A DNA stretch of 64,000 nt from an uncultured bacterium (GTDB lineage: Bacteria; Bacteroidota; Rhodothermia; Rhodothermales; UBA10348): contig CALIKL010000023.1 of NCBI GenBank assembly GCA_938018055.1, forward strand, positions 1 to 64,000, read 5' to 3'. This document shows positions 46,637 through 54,810 of this stretch, in pieces. Numbering within the stretch: the stretch's first letter is position 1; every line of letters begins with the position of its first letter. Position numbers and translations under genes: made by a program. Under the pieces are notes generated by a model. The model was not told the origin of the DNA. It worked only from the letters and a program-made list of their open reading frames with translations, and did no database searches.

Positions 46637-48664
46637 TCAAGAGCTCAGGCCACGCAGCGTCTCTACGAATAGCTGAACCTTGCGATCATCAGCACCGTCT
46701 AGACGATTTGCCATGTTGGTCAGCATGGTTGTCTGTTCAGCACCCGACATTCCCTCGGCGCGCTCAAGACCCATACGCATACGAGCCGTACGCTCCGGAG
46801 CCATTGAACCCGCGCGCTCCATTTGATCGAGATAGGCGTGGGCCAATGCAAAGCTGTGAGGCCAACGATACATGGGCTGGCCCTGCGCATTCAGGTAATC
46901 GAGCTGAACCGTATTGGCAGCCGCGATTTCATTTGCCGTCAGGTAATCGCTCGGTGTGAGTTCAAAAATGTCGAGACCGCGGGAAATTTCGGAGCTGACA
47001 ATCAAGCCGTTGTACCAATACACCGACCATGACCCCCCATTACCCTGCTGATCTGCATTGACCGGACCACGGTCGTGGAAACCGATTTCCGTCGGGTTGT
47101 TGATATCCGTCCAATCAATGACAGAGATCCCGCCCTGGTACCAGGATTGCACCCAGACATCGCGATCCGGAATCGGAATCAGTGATCCGTTATGGGCCAC
47201 ACAGTTCTCCACCGAGGTCTGCGGAGCAGGCAGCTTGTAGTAGCTGTGGAAGACCATTTCACCGTCTTCGATGGTAAAGTGCGCATTGGCACCCCACTCA
47301 ACGGGATCGTCTTCGCGGCACTTGGGCTGGCCACCGCCTCCCCACTCGTCAGTGAAGAGCACCTTCGTGGCATCGTTGTTGAACGTCGCCGAGTGCCAGT
47401 AGGAGAAGTTGGAGTCGGCAACGGCATCCATGCGGAACGGGTTGGCAGGATCAGAGATGTCCAGAAGCAGACCATACCCTTCACAGGCACCACCCGCCAA
47501 ATCCATTTCCGGATACAGTGTGATGTCGTGGCACTGTGTAGGCCCGCGACCGGGTCCTTCGTCTTCATCATCTGACATTCCGAAGCGAGCAGCAATCATT
47601 CCCGGAAGAGCTTCCCGGAATGCAGCACTGTCTGCGGCCGTTGCATCGCCTCCACCGCGACTCTGCATGAAGCCTGCCATGAATTGAGCAACGAATTGGT
47701 CCGGAAGCACACGCTCCTGGCCAAACAGCTCGACGACAAAGGCGCCGGCAGCTTTCGCTTCGTCAATGGCGCGCTGGTCAGCTGGGGACATGCCATGCGT
47801 TGGCGGTGCAACGAGATCCTCGAAGATCCGGGGAGAGCTGACGATGGCAGCTGTTTCCGGTGCGTCCAGAGGTACTTCGATGACTTCAATGCGGAAGAGG
47901 GCTGAATTCGGATCCTCGTCAGGAGCCATGGAAGAGCAGCCTGACAGTTCCGCATCCGGGCGGACACCCGCAGAACCGGAGACGTAGATCCAGACTTTGT
48001 CGTCCACATCGGGGTCCTTCAGTACGGAGTGGGTATGTGATCCGCGACACGTCTGGACATTGTGGATGTACTCCGGATTCTGGATATCCGAAATATCGAA
48101 GATGCGGATGCCGCGCAGGCGGTCTGCACTGATAGCCTCATCGACCCCTTGGGTACCACAGTCAAGACGACCGCTGGTGCCCTCACCGGAAACGAACATC
48201 AGATTACCGTAGACCGAGACATCGCTCTGCGAAGCTGGACACAAATAATCTTTCACGAGCTCCGGCATCGAAGGATCGGAGACATCCCAGATCATGACGC
48301 CGTTGTAGTTACCCTGGAAAACGTAGTCGCCCTGGAAGGCAAGGTCCGAATTCGTCACCCCGAGAAAATCCTCAGCAGGCGGGGTGGTAGAAAGCATGGA
48401 CAGGTTCCAAATGGCCTCCTCGGCATCGAAGAGCCCTGCTCCGAGCCCTATGCGGGGATCTGCTGGCGCCTCGGCGGACGCAGAGGCCATCCCTGCATCC
48501 ATCGCATCCATCGCAGGAGCGGCGTCAGCTGCGGGCATGGCATCACCAGCGTCCATCATGGAACCGGAAGAACATCCGGTAAGAAGTACGGCGACGAAAA
48601 ACACCGCCCAGAGCATATTACCGACCAGGCATGAACCACCGGGCCGACAGGAAAAACCATTCAT
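46637..48664 (-). CDS. LVIVD-repeat surface lipoprotein
   Basis: 675 residues from ATG 48664 (an upstream ATG at 48703 is possible). The signal ends MLWAVFFVAVLLTGC. A Met/Ala/Asp-rich low-complexity linker, GSMMDAGDAMPAADAAPAMDAMDAGMASASAEAP, precedes the main domain. Repeated segments such as NSDLAFQGDYVFQGNYNGVMIWDVSDPSMPELV, IRGIRIFDISDIQNPEYIHNV, YGLLLDISDPANPFRMDAV and GGISVIDWTDINNPTEIGFHDRG are LVIVD beta-propeller repeats, as in choice-of-anchor B proteins. It is probably exposed on the outer surface. It follows the DUF305 gene by 82 nt on the same strand. Its ligand is unknown. Confidence 0.82.
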   Translation of the reverse strand: MNGFSCRPGGSCLVGNMLWAVFFVAVLLTGCSSGSMMDAGDAMPAADAAPAMDAMDAGMASASAEAPADPRIGLGAGLFDAEEAIWNLSMLSTTPPAEDFLGVTNSDLAFQGDYVFQGNYNGVMIWDVSDPSMPELVKDYLCPASQSDVSVYGNLMFVSGEGTSGRLDCGTQGVDEAISADRLRGIRIFDISDIQNPEYIHNVQTCRGSHTHSVLKDPDVDDKVWIYVSGSAGVRPDAELSGCSSMAPDEDPNSALFRIEVIEVPLDAPETAAIVSSPRIFEDLVAPPTHGMSPADQRAIDEAKAAGAFVVELFGQERVLPDQFVAQFMAGFMQSRGGGDATAADSAAFREALPGMIAARFGMSDDEDEGPGRGPTQCHDITLYPEMDLAGGACEGYGLLLDISDPANPFRMDAVADSNFSYWHSATFNNDATKVLFTDEWGGGGQPKCREDDPVEWGANAHFTIEDGEMVFHSYYKLPAPQTSVENCVAHNGSLIPIPDRDVWVQSWYQGGISVIDWTDINNPTEIGFHDRGPVNADQQGNGGSWSVYWYNGLIVSSEISRGLDIFELTPSDYLTANEIAAANTVQLDYLNAQGQPMYRWPHSFALAHAYLDQMERAGSMAPERTARMRMGLERAEGMSGAEQTTMLTNMANRLDGADDRKVQLFVETLRGLSS

Positions 48665-48746
48665 GAGAATCACAGGTTGGGTGAAAAGGCAACCGCTAAT
48701 CAACGGCGATTAAGTAGAGTAATCAAGCACGGCGCTTGGCATGGGC

Positions 48747-49466
48747 TCATTTGTCTTCCGCCATGGCGTCCAACATCTTCCTCATCCGTGCGATTTCAGT
48801 TTTCTGGTCCACATTTATGTCCGTGGCAAGACGAAAAGCTTGCTCGTCGTTCCCTGCACCGTCGGTGGAGAACATCTTATCCACCATAACAATGGCGCCC
48901 TCATGGTGCTGGATCATGTAGGTAAGATAGAGCCGATCAAATTCGGAGCCGGTGGCCACGGCCAATTCTTCGAGTTGGGCCCGAGTCAGCATTCCAGGCA
49001 TCATGGAATGCTCGTGTCCCTGCCCCATGGTATGCTCCTGACCCGGGATGTGGATCATCAGATCCAGGCCATCAATATGGACTTCGGGCACCGGTTCGCC
49101 CCGGTTTTCAAGCCACCGCTGCATGGTAGCAATTTCATCCATCTGGGCATTGATGATGCGCGCAGAAAGCGTCTTGATGGAAGACGAGGCACCATTGGTA
49201 GGCGCCAATTCCGAAATGATCAGCGCCTGAGCGTGGTGGCCGATCATTCCGGTCATGAAGTCGACTTCGGCATCAGTGTACCGCGTCATGGCCTCGCGTT
49301 GACGCTCCCAGAAGATCGCCTCCATTTCTGCCAGATCTTGATCCGATGCCGTTTGCGGTGAATCGGATGGTATCGGAGCCTCAGAAATGCCTCCGGGCAA
49401 TGTCGCGGCACAGCCGACGGTCAGGCACAGGAGCATCAGTGGAATGAATCGTGCAAGAAGGGTCAC
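48747..49466 (-). CDS. DUF305 family lipoprotein
   Basis: 239 residues from a GTG at 49466 (MTLLARFIPLMLLCLTVGCAA), which gives a clean lipoprotein signal with Cys19. The ORF track start lies further upstream without support. Two DUF305 halves are visible, each with a paired-His motif: DFMTGMIGHHAQALIISEL and YLTYMIQHHEGAIVMVDKMF. A Met/His-rich loop, GQEHTMGQGHEHSMMPGML, lies between them. DUF305 proteins are ferritin-like four-helix bundles, and some have been linked to copper or silver tolerance. The His/Met density here is compatible with metal binding (inference). It is co-directional with the LVIVD gene and diverges from the CbiX-like gene. Confidence 0.86.
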   Translation of the reverse strand: MTLLARFIPLMLLCLTVGCAATLPGGISEAPIPSDSPQTASDQDLAEMEAIFWERQREAMTRYTDAEVDFMTGMIGHHAQALIISELAPTNGASSSIKTLSARIINAQMDEIATMQRWLENRGEPVPEVHIDGLDLMIHIPGQEHTMGQGHEHSMMPGMLTRAQLEELAVATGSEFDRLYLTYMIQHHEGAIVMVDKMFSTDGAGNDEQAFRLATDINVDQKTEIARMRKMLDAMAEDK

Positions 49467-49553
49467 GTCATCAGTGGAAATCGGGTTGAGCAGCACGAAC
49501 CCTGAAAGTACGGGGCACCATTTACACAAACCTCATGAACCGTAAATCTTCCT

Positions 49554-49574
49554 TATTTAGATTAAGTCTAAATA
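49554..49574. promoter_or_regulatory. Perfect palindrome resembling a metal-regulator box
   Basis: TATTTAGA-ttaag-TCTAAATA is a perfect inverted repeat with 8-base arms. It lies in the 138-nt spacer between the divergent DUF305 gene (start 49466) and the CbiX-like gene (start 49605). Its TTTAGA/TCTAAA arms recall Fur/Irr/DtxR-type operators. It ends 30 nt upstream of the CbiX-like GTG, where a promoter would be expected. Confidence 0.5.
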
Positions 49575-49604
49575 CAGATAACGTTTGCCCCATTGCTCGA
49601 ACAC

Positions 49605-50561
49605 GTGAACACTTTCCGACTCCTCACCTACCTGTTGGCCATTGCTTTTCTGTCATCACCTGGTGTCCTTGCACAGGATGCCTTGGCTGTCCAGTCGAAG
49701 GGGCTCCAGTCCCGTTCAAGTGAGCAGTCCGGCCTTCTGGTTATGGCCCACGGGGGCTCGGATGACTGGAATCAAGCCGTGATCGACGCCGTGGAACCGC
49801 TGCGTACCGAAGCGCCGGTGGCCATCGCATTTGGTATGGCCAATCCACACACGCTACAGGAGGCGGTGGACAAGCTGGAAGCGCAGGACGTGACCCGTAT
49901 CGAAGTCATTCGCCTGTTCATTTCTGGTGATTCGTTCCTCGAAGCAACGGAATATGCATTTCATATTCGCCAGGAAAAGCCACCTGGACGGTTCATGCAC
50001 GAACCGTTTCCGCTGCGACTGAATGTACCTGTGCAACTGAGCAGTCGGGGGCTGATGGATGTCACCCACCTCGGAGGGATCCTGGCTGATCGTACGCAGC
50101 CGCTGATGGACAACCCTGAGAATGAATCCGTCCTCGTGATAGGACACGGTCCAGGCAGCGACGAAGAGAATGCGCGATGGATAGCCCGCATGGATGCCAT
50201 GGCAGACTCAGTGCGCCATCTGGCTCCATTCCACACGGTTGAGGTCATCACATTGAGAGAAGATTGGACGGGGAAACGGGAAGCAGCAGAAGCTGCGATC
50301 CGTGATTTCATGGAAGAAGAACAGGCGGCTGGCAGGAGCGTGCTGGTCGTTCCGTTCCGTCTGAGAGGATTCGGGCCGTACGCCGATGTACTCGAAGGAT
50401 TTGCGTACCAAGCGGATCACAACGGCTTTTTGCCGGATGCACGTATCACGGATTGGATTCGCGCAGAGTTTGACATGCTGAAGCACCTGCCTCCACGCTC
50501 GGTCACCTCTTCCTGCGAGCCGATCCGTACCTCCAGTCCCAGTCCCGGACACACACATTGA
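49605..50561 (+). CDS. Exported CbiX-like (sirohydrochlorin chelatase fold) protein
   Basis: 318 residues from a GTG at 49605 (MNTFRLLTYLLAIAFLSSPGVLAQD), giving a signal peptide; the ORF track begins at a TTG 12 nt upstream. Two CbiX-type halves follow. The first has GLLVMAHGGSDDWNQAVIDAVEPL with the chelatase His and AIAFGMANPHTLQEAVDKLEAQDVTRIEVIRLFISG. The second has ESVLVIGHGPGSDEENARWIARMDAMADSVRHL and SVLVVPFRLRGFGPYADVLEG. CbiX/CbiK enzymes insert cobalt or iron into sirohydrochlorin, but they are normally cytosolic. A periplasmic copy could bind or deliver metal or tetrapyrrole. Its stop abuts the convergent phosphoesterase gene. Confidence 0.78.
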   Translation: MNTFRLLTYLLAIAFLSSPGVLAQDALAVQSKGLQSRSSEQSGLLVMAHGGSDDWNQAVIDAVEPLRTEAPVAIAFGMANPHTLQEAVDKLEAQDVTRIEVIRLFISGDSFLEATEYAFHIRQEKPPGRFMHEPFPLRLNVPVQLSSRGLMDVTHLGGILADRTQPLMDNPENESVLVIGHGPGSDEENARWIARMDAMADSVRHLAPFHTVEVITLREDWTGKREAAEAAIRDFMEEEQAAGRSVLVVPFRLRGFGPYADVLEGFAYQADHNGFLPDARITDWIRAEFDMLKHLPPRSVTSSCEPIRTSSPSPGHTH

Positions 50562-51518
50562 TCAGGGAAGCAGCTCCTGGTAGAATGTGAATACCTGGCG
50601 TTGCGCAGGATCTACCTCGACGCGCACCCAATTCAGATTCGGTTCACCGAATCCTTCCACTCGCGTCACATTCTGCAGAATGGATCCATCCGGTCCATAA
50701 AGAGGCTTATCGACCCGGAATACGTGGGTGTCCCCAACAGCTATCACAACCTGGCCATCGAATGATGCGGCTTCTTCAGACAGCACTTCGTAAATCGGGG
50801 CCAGGCCTGGAACGGGTTGACCGCACAGGCGGCACCATTCACCCTCGAATTCGGTGGGCGCGGAAACTGGCCACAGGTCCACTTGGGTAGCCAAAAAGAC
50901 GCCGGCCGCATCTGAGTCCCGAGCTGTCTGAAACGCGTTCTTGATCCAGTCACTTGCTGCCGATAATCGACGAATTGCTGTGGTCGAATCCGATGGCGGA
51001 CGTGTGATCGCAACCAGGTGCAGGGTAGCAAAAACGGCTCCACTCGCTTCCCACATCCGATTTTCAACGAACTCAGTATAATCAGACTCCAGTGCTTGCG
51101 AGCGCAGTGCCATGGGCCGCTGACCCGTGCTCATCCCAGGCTCAGGGAAAAACAGGGAGCGTGTAAATGCCAGGCGTTCATAGTCGTCGAACGACCCGGC
51201 CGATTCGCGGATACAATCAAACCAATCATTATCGCCAGGAGTGAGAATGAAAGGCATCTCGAACCGATCAAAAAGCGCGCGTCGACTCTGAAGCAATCCA
51301 TCTTCGCACGACTGACTTCCCCCTTTCACATCTCCCAGATGAATGACCCACTCCACCCCTTCGCGGGCATTGATGTCGTCGATCATACGAGCGGCCACTT
51401 CTTCACCATGCGGACTGTACGGTCCGTCACCAATCAACGCAAACGAAAGAGGCTCGTCAGACACAGCACATGCTGCGAATCCAAAAGGGATAAGAAGAGC
51501 GAAGGCAATTCGTTTCAT
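50562..51518 (-). CDS. Exported metallophosphoesterase-like protein
   Basis: 318 residues from ATG 51518, with signal or lipoprotein leader MKRIAFALLIPFGFAACAVS. Calcineurin-like motifs are visible in order: SFALIGDGPYSPHGEEVAARMIDDIN, VEWVIHLGDVKGGSQSCEDGLL, PFILTPGDNDWFDC, and VVIAVGDTHVFRVDKPLYG. The first motif reads GDGPY instead of the usual Asp-x-His, so one metal ligand may be changed, as in many secreted members. Substrate is unknown. Downstream it converges with the CbiX-like gene. Upstream is the mhqD-like gene, 52 nt away. Confidence 0.78.
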   Translation of the reverse strand: MKRIAFALLIPFGFAACAVSDEPLSFALIGDGPYSPHGEEVAARMIDDINAREGVEWVIHLGDVKGGSQSCEDGLLQSRRALFDRFEMPFILTPGDNDWFDCIRESAGSFDDYERLAFTRSLFFPEPGMSTGQRPMALRSQALESDYTEFVENRMWEASGAVFATLHLVAITRPPSDSTTAIRRLSAASDWIKNAFQTARDSDAAGVFLATQVDLWPVSAPTEFEGEWCRLCGQPVPGLAPIYEVLSEEAASFDGQVVIAVGDTHVFRVDKPLYGPDGSILQNVTRVEGFGEPNLNWVRVEVDPAQRQVFTFYQELLP

Positions 51519-51570
51519 GGCGCTTTTCTGATGATCGTTGCTTTGAGCTTCCACATATCTGCGGGCAAAA

Positions 51571-52233
51571 TCAAACGGGCTGACTTCTCGTTAGATCATT
51601 CAGAATGCGACGTGCCTCATCGACTTCATCCTGAATGATCGTATGGCCCATCCCGGGGTAGATCTTTTTTGTTACGAGAGCTCCCATCTCTTCGAAGACC
51701 CTGGCAGATTCCTCGACCCGTTCGAGCGGAATGTGGAAGTCCGTGTCCGAGCACCCCAGAAAAACCGGTGTCATTTTCAGATCCCCCTTGAATGATAGCG
51801 GCGCATCCTGAGGCCCGATCAACCCGCCACTGAAAACCAGCAATCCGCCGTAGCGGGCCGGATGCCTGGCAACATACTCGGAAGCGAGACAGGCTCCCTG
51901 TGAGAAGCCTGCCAGCACAACGCGATCCAATGGAATGCCGGCATCCACTACCCGGTCAATCACGTCCTTGATGGCGGCAAGACCGGAAGAAATCCCAGGC
52001 TCATTCTGATGGCGAGCAGCCAGGAATGAAAACGGATACCAGGTGTTGCCCATGGCCTGGGGTGCCAGGTAGATCATGCCTGCGATCGGAAACGCACCGG
52101 ACAATTCAAGGATGCTGGGCGCAGTCGCGCCGCGACCGTGCACCAGGATCATCGCCGAAGAGGCGTTTTCCAAGGGCTCGCCGGCCGTATATACCTTTTG
52201 GCCTTGATGGGGGCCTTGCTCCACGTGTGTCAT
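51571..52233 (-). CDS. Phospholipase/carboxylesterase, MhqD-like
   Basis: 220 residues from ATG 52233; the longer ORF overlaps the preceding gene in another frame. The alpha/beta hydrolase core shows SSAMILVHGRGATAPSILELSGAFP. The nucleophile Ser is in VVLAGFSQGACLASEYVARHPARYGG. The acid is in FLGCSDTDFHIPLERVEES and the His in IYPGMGHTIIQDEVDEA. The pair of an esterase with the ring-cleaving dioxygenase 22 nt upstream matches the mhqD/mhqO arrangement of hydroquinone detoxification known from Bacillus. Substrate is inferred from this context. Confidence 0.85.
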   Translation of the reverse strand: MTHVEQGPHQGQKVYTAGEPLENASSAMILVHGRGATAPSILELSGAFPIAGMIYLAPQAMGNTWYPFSFLAARHQNEPGISSGLAAIKDVIDRVVDAGIPLDRVVLAGFSQGACLASEYVARHPARYGGLLVFSGGLIGPQDAPLSFKGDLKMTPVFLGCSDTDFHIPLERVEESARVFEEMGALVTKKIYPGMGHTIIQDEVDEARRILNDLTRSQPV

Positions 52234-52255
52234 GTCTGCTGCGTTCTTGGACCCG

Positions 52256-53224
52256 CTATGATCGGGTAGTGCTTTTCGTGATATATCCGTCACGCTCAAT
52301 CTCCGGTAGTGTGGCTTCGATCTGTGCGCGACGAGACTCATACCAGGCAGGGAGTTTCAGCGTCGAGCCTAGTTGCTCCACCGACTCGTCGGAAGTGAAT
52401 CCCGGCTCGTCTGTAGCAACTTCGAACAGGACGCCGCCCGGTTCACGGAAATAGATGGAATGGAAATACTGACGGTCCTGGACCGGCGTCACCCGCAGAC
52501 CGGCTTCGCGAAGGTGTGTCAGGTACTCAAGTTGCTCTTCATCGTCTACCGTCCGGAAGGCAACATGATGAATGGATCCTGCTCCGAATGCCCCTCTTCC
52601 TGCTTCCGGGACATGCAGCAAATCGATGTACAGGCCCCGATCCGAGGATGCACCACCATATCGATACCGGTTGTCCTCCTGGCCGACAAATTGATACCCG
52701 AGTTTGTCGACAAGGACGGAGGAAGTGGCCTCAATCTCATTCAATAACAGCGTCACGCTGTGGAATCCACGAAGGGCATGCTGAGCAGGAATGGGCCCAT
52801 CCATCCAATGCTGAATCGTGGACGGATCGTCTGTCGCGACGAGCTCAATCATCATCCCATCTGGATCAGGAAATGTGATGACCGTTTCGTCGAATCGCTT
52901 GCCGATGCTGGCTATGGTCACATGACTGGCACTCAGATGATCCAGCCACCAGGACAAGGAGCTTTTGGGCAGGGCATAGGCAGCAGCGGATGTTTCGCCT
53001 GCGCCCAGGCGTCCGCGATGCATGTCCCGCCACGGAAAAAACGTCATGGCCGTGCCCGGCGTGCCCACATTATCCCCGTAGTAGAGATGGTAGGTACCGG
53101 GGTCATCGAAATTGACCGTCGTCTTGACCAGCCGTTGGCCCAGGATTCCAACGTAAAAGTCCAGATTTGCCTGTGGATCTGAGGCGACGGCGGTGATGTG
53201 GTGGAGGCCTTGAATCGGCTGCAT
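52256..53224 (-). CDS. Ring-cleaving dioxygenase of the MhqO type (VOC fold)
   Basis: 322 residues with two vicinal-oxygen-chelate modules. The first is MQPIQGLHHITAVASDPQANLDFYVGILGQRLVKTTVNFDDPGTYHLYYGDNVGTPGTAMTFFPW. The second contains GFHSVTLLLNEIEATSSVLVDKLGYQ, IHHVAFRTVDDEEQLEYLTHLREAGLRVTPVQDRQYFHSIYFREPGGVLFEVATDEPGF. The His and Glu metal ligands (HHITAV, HHVAF, LFEVA) are in place. MhqO-type enzymes open hydroquinone-like rings. It is the first gene of a pair with the esterase. Confidence 0.9.
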   Translation of the reverse strand: MQPIQGLHHITAVASDPQANLDFYVGILGQRLVKTTVNFDDPGTYHLYYGDNVGTPGTAMTFFPWRDMHRGRLGAGETSAAAYALPKSSLSWWLDHLSASHVTIASIGKRFDETVITFPDPDGMMIELVATDDPSTIQHWMDGPIPAQHALRGFHSVTLLLNEIEATSSVLVDKLGYQFVGQEDNRYRYGGASSDRGLYIDLLHVPEAGRGAFGAGSIHHVAFRTVDDEEQLEYLTHLREAGLRVTPVQDRQYFHSIYFREPGGVLFEVATDEPGFTSDESVEQLGSTLKLPAWYESRRAQIEATLPEIERDGYITKSTTRS

Positions 53225-53337
53225 GTGCTGTCAGTGTGCTCGTCGTGAAACGGGTCTTCTACGTGTCACCAGGTATGGAAATGCTACAGCGTTGTGCCGA
53301 CCCATCGCGCAGGTGCCAGGCGCATTTCGCTACCCCC

Positions 53338-53646
53338 TCAGACATATTTCTCACCCCGTACGACGGCTGCATCTTGCACGTAAACGATTACGGCGTAATG
53401 CTCAAAAAACGTGTCCGCGACATGATCCATGATGGCTTGCGCCACGTCTTCACTTACCAAGGTCTCAATTTTGGTATCCGGCCCTTCCCACTCGGATGCC
53501 CTCACGCCTCGCGATCCTTTTCCGGTGGCCTGGGTCAGCGTGTAGCCTTTGGCTCCAAGCTGCACGAGTGTACGCAATAGGCGATCCTCGAGGATGCGCT
53601 CGGTAACAATCGTGACAAGCTTGAGCGATACAATGGAATGATGCAT
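53338..53646 (-). CDS. sbtB: P-II-like regulator SbtB
   Basis: 102 residues from ATG 53646 (MHHSIVSLKLVTIVTERILEDRLLRTLVQLGAKGYTLTQATGKGSRG). The fold is P-II-like, with a T-loop region at about 40-58 (ATGKGSRGVRASEWEGPDTKI) and the second beta-alpha-beta unit VSEDVAQAIMDHVADTFFEHYAVIVYVQDAAVV. Cyanobacterial SbtB senses cAMP/AMP/ATP and binds the bicarbonate transporter SbtA. Here the gene follows sbtA by 49 nt on the same strand, which makes the pairing convincing. The C-terminal Cys-containing redox loop of some cyanobacterial SbtB proteins is absent. Confidence 0.8.
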   Translation of the reverse strand: MHHSIVSLKLVTIVTERILEDRLLRTLVQLGAKGYTLTQATGKGSRGVRASEWEGPDTKIETLVSEDVAQAIMDHVADTFFEHYAVIVYVQDAAVVRGEKYV

Positions 53647-53695
53647 GACAGAATGAAACGAATTCGAAAAGACGGAGATACCGGGCAAGCGATAC

Positions 53696-54661
53696 TCAGC
53701 CAATCAGCCATTCGGCCAAGGCGTAGTAGAGCGGGATACCCAGCGTCACGTTGAATGGAAAGGTGATGCCCAGGGCACCTGTGAGATAAAAAGTTGGATT
53801 GGCTTCGGGAAGCGCTATGCGAACGGCAGCCGGCGCGGCGATATATGACGCACTCGAAACCATGGCAGCAAGCACGGCAGCGCCCGGTACAGACAGGCTT
53901 GTAAACTGGGCCAGCCAGATGGTCAGGACGCCGTGCAGAATGGGAACGAGGATTCCGAAGGCTACCAGAAAAAAGCCCACTTTCTTCAGATCCCGCAAGC
54001 GTCCGGCCGCCACAATGCCCATTTCGAGCAAAAAGAGGACGAGCGCTCCCTGAAAGCCACTGTAGAAAAACGGCTCGACGGGTTCAAAACCCTCAGGGCC
54101 AACAAGCGCCCCAATCACGAGTCCACCCACGAGCAGGATGACACTGCGACCCGAGAGCACTTCATGCAGAGCATCTTTCCAGCTTCCTGCACGCCCATCC
54201 CGCATGAATGCAATCATGAGCGCGACGACGATCGCAGGGACCTCCAGAATGGCCACGAGGGCGGGCATGAAGCCTTCCGGTGCGCGCCCCGTCATCGTAC
54301 CGAAAGTTATCGCTACAATGAACGTCACAGCCGACACGGATCCGTAGTGGGCTGCGATGGCGGCCGAATTAACCCGGTCCATCCGTCCAAGTCGCCTGAG
54401 GATATTGTAGGCGATGATGGGCGTGATCAGACCCAGGAAAAGAGTCAGAAGCGCCGGTCCGATGAATACGGATAGCGGTGTCTTGCTCAGTTCAACGCCA
54501 CCTTTCAGACCGATGGCCAACAGCAGATAGATGGAGAGGCCGTTGTAAAGCGCCGGCGGCAACTTCAGATCGCTGCGAACCAAGGCTGCAATAACACCCA
54601 GCACGAATGCCAGAATCACAGGGGAAAGCAGATTGGCCGCCAGTACGTCCAGATTCTCCAT
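53696..54661 (-). CDS. sbtA: Sodium-dependent bicarbonate transporter SbtA
   Basis: 321 residues from ATG 54661 (MENLDVLAANLLSPVILAFVLGVIAALVRSDLKLPPALYNGLSIYLLLAIGLKGGVELS); the 510-residue ORF in the track includes a non-coding upstream part. About ten hydrophobic segments are seen. AAHYGSVSAVTFIVAI, LEVPAIVVALMIA, LLEMGIVAAGRL and SSASYIAAPAAVRIALPEANP are conserved SbtA stretches, with the two discontinuous helix motifs expected of its Na+/HCO3- site. SbtA feeds cyanobacterial carbon fixation but also occurs in heterotrophs, where it may supply bicarbonate for carboxylases. Confidence 0.92.
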   Translation of the reverse strand: MENLDVLAANLLSPVILAFVLGVIAALVRSDLKLPPALYNGLSIYLLLAIGLKGGVELSKTPLSVFIGPALLTLFLGLITPIIAYNILRRLGRMDRVNSAAIAAHYGSVSAVTFIVAITFGTMTGRAPEGFMPALVAILEVPAIVVALMIAFMRDGRAGSWKDALHEVLSGRSVILLVGGLVIGALVGPEGFEPVEPFFYSGFQGALVLFLLEMGIVAAGRLRDLKKVGFFLVAFGILVPILHGVLTIWLAQFTSLSVPGAAVLAAMVSSASYIAAPAAVRIALPEANPTFYLTGALGITFPFNVTLGIPLYYALAEWLIG

Positions 54662-54762
54662 GGGGACTGGTTGAAGATGGATGACGCGAGCCGGGAAGAA
54701 CTCACGGCAACGACGGACTCGGTTCAGATCCCACCAAGGTGTCGTCACAGGAATCGTGACCA

Positions 54763-54810
54763 ATATAACACAGTGGCGGCCCGGGACTGCCAAAGACTGT
54801 GGCGTTATAT
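54763..54810 (-). terminator. Long hairpin at the chrA-sbtA junction
   Basis: ATATAA-CACAGT pairs with ACTGTG-gcg-TTATAT, giving 12 base pairs with a 3-nt bulge. A GGC/GCC inner stem lies inside. The hairpin overlaps the chrA stop codon and sits 100 nt upstream of the sbtA ATG. Without a T run it may be a processing or stability element rather than a terminator. Confidence 0.4.
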
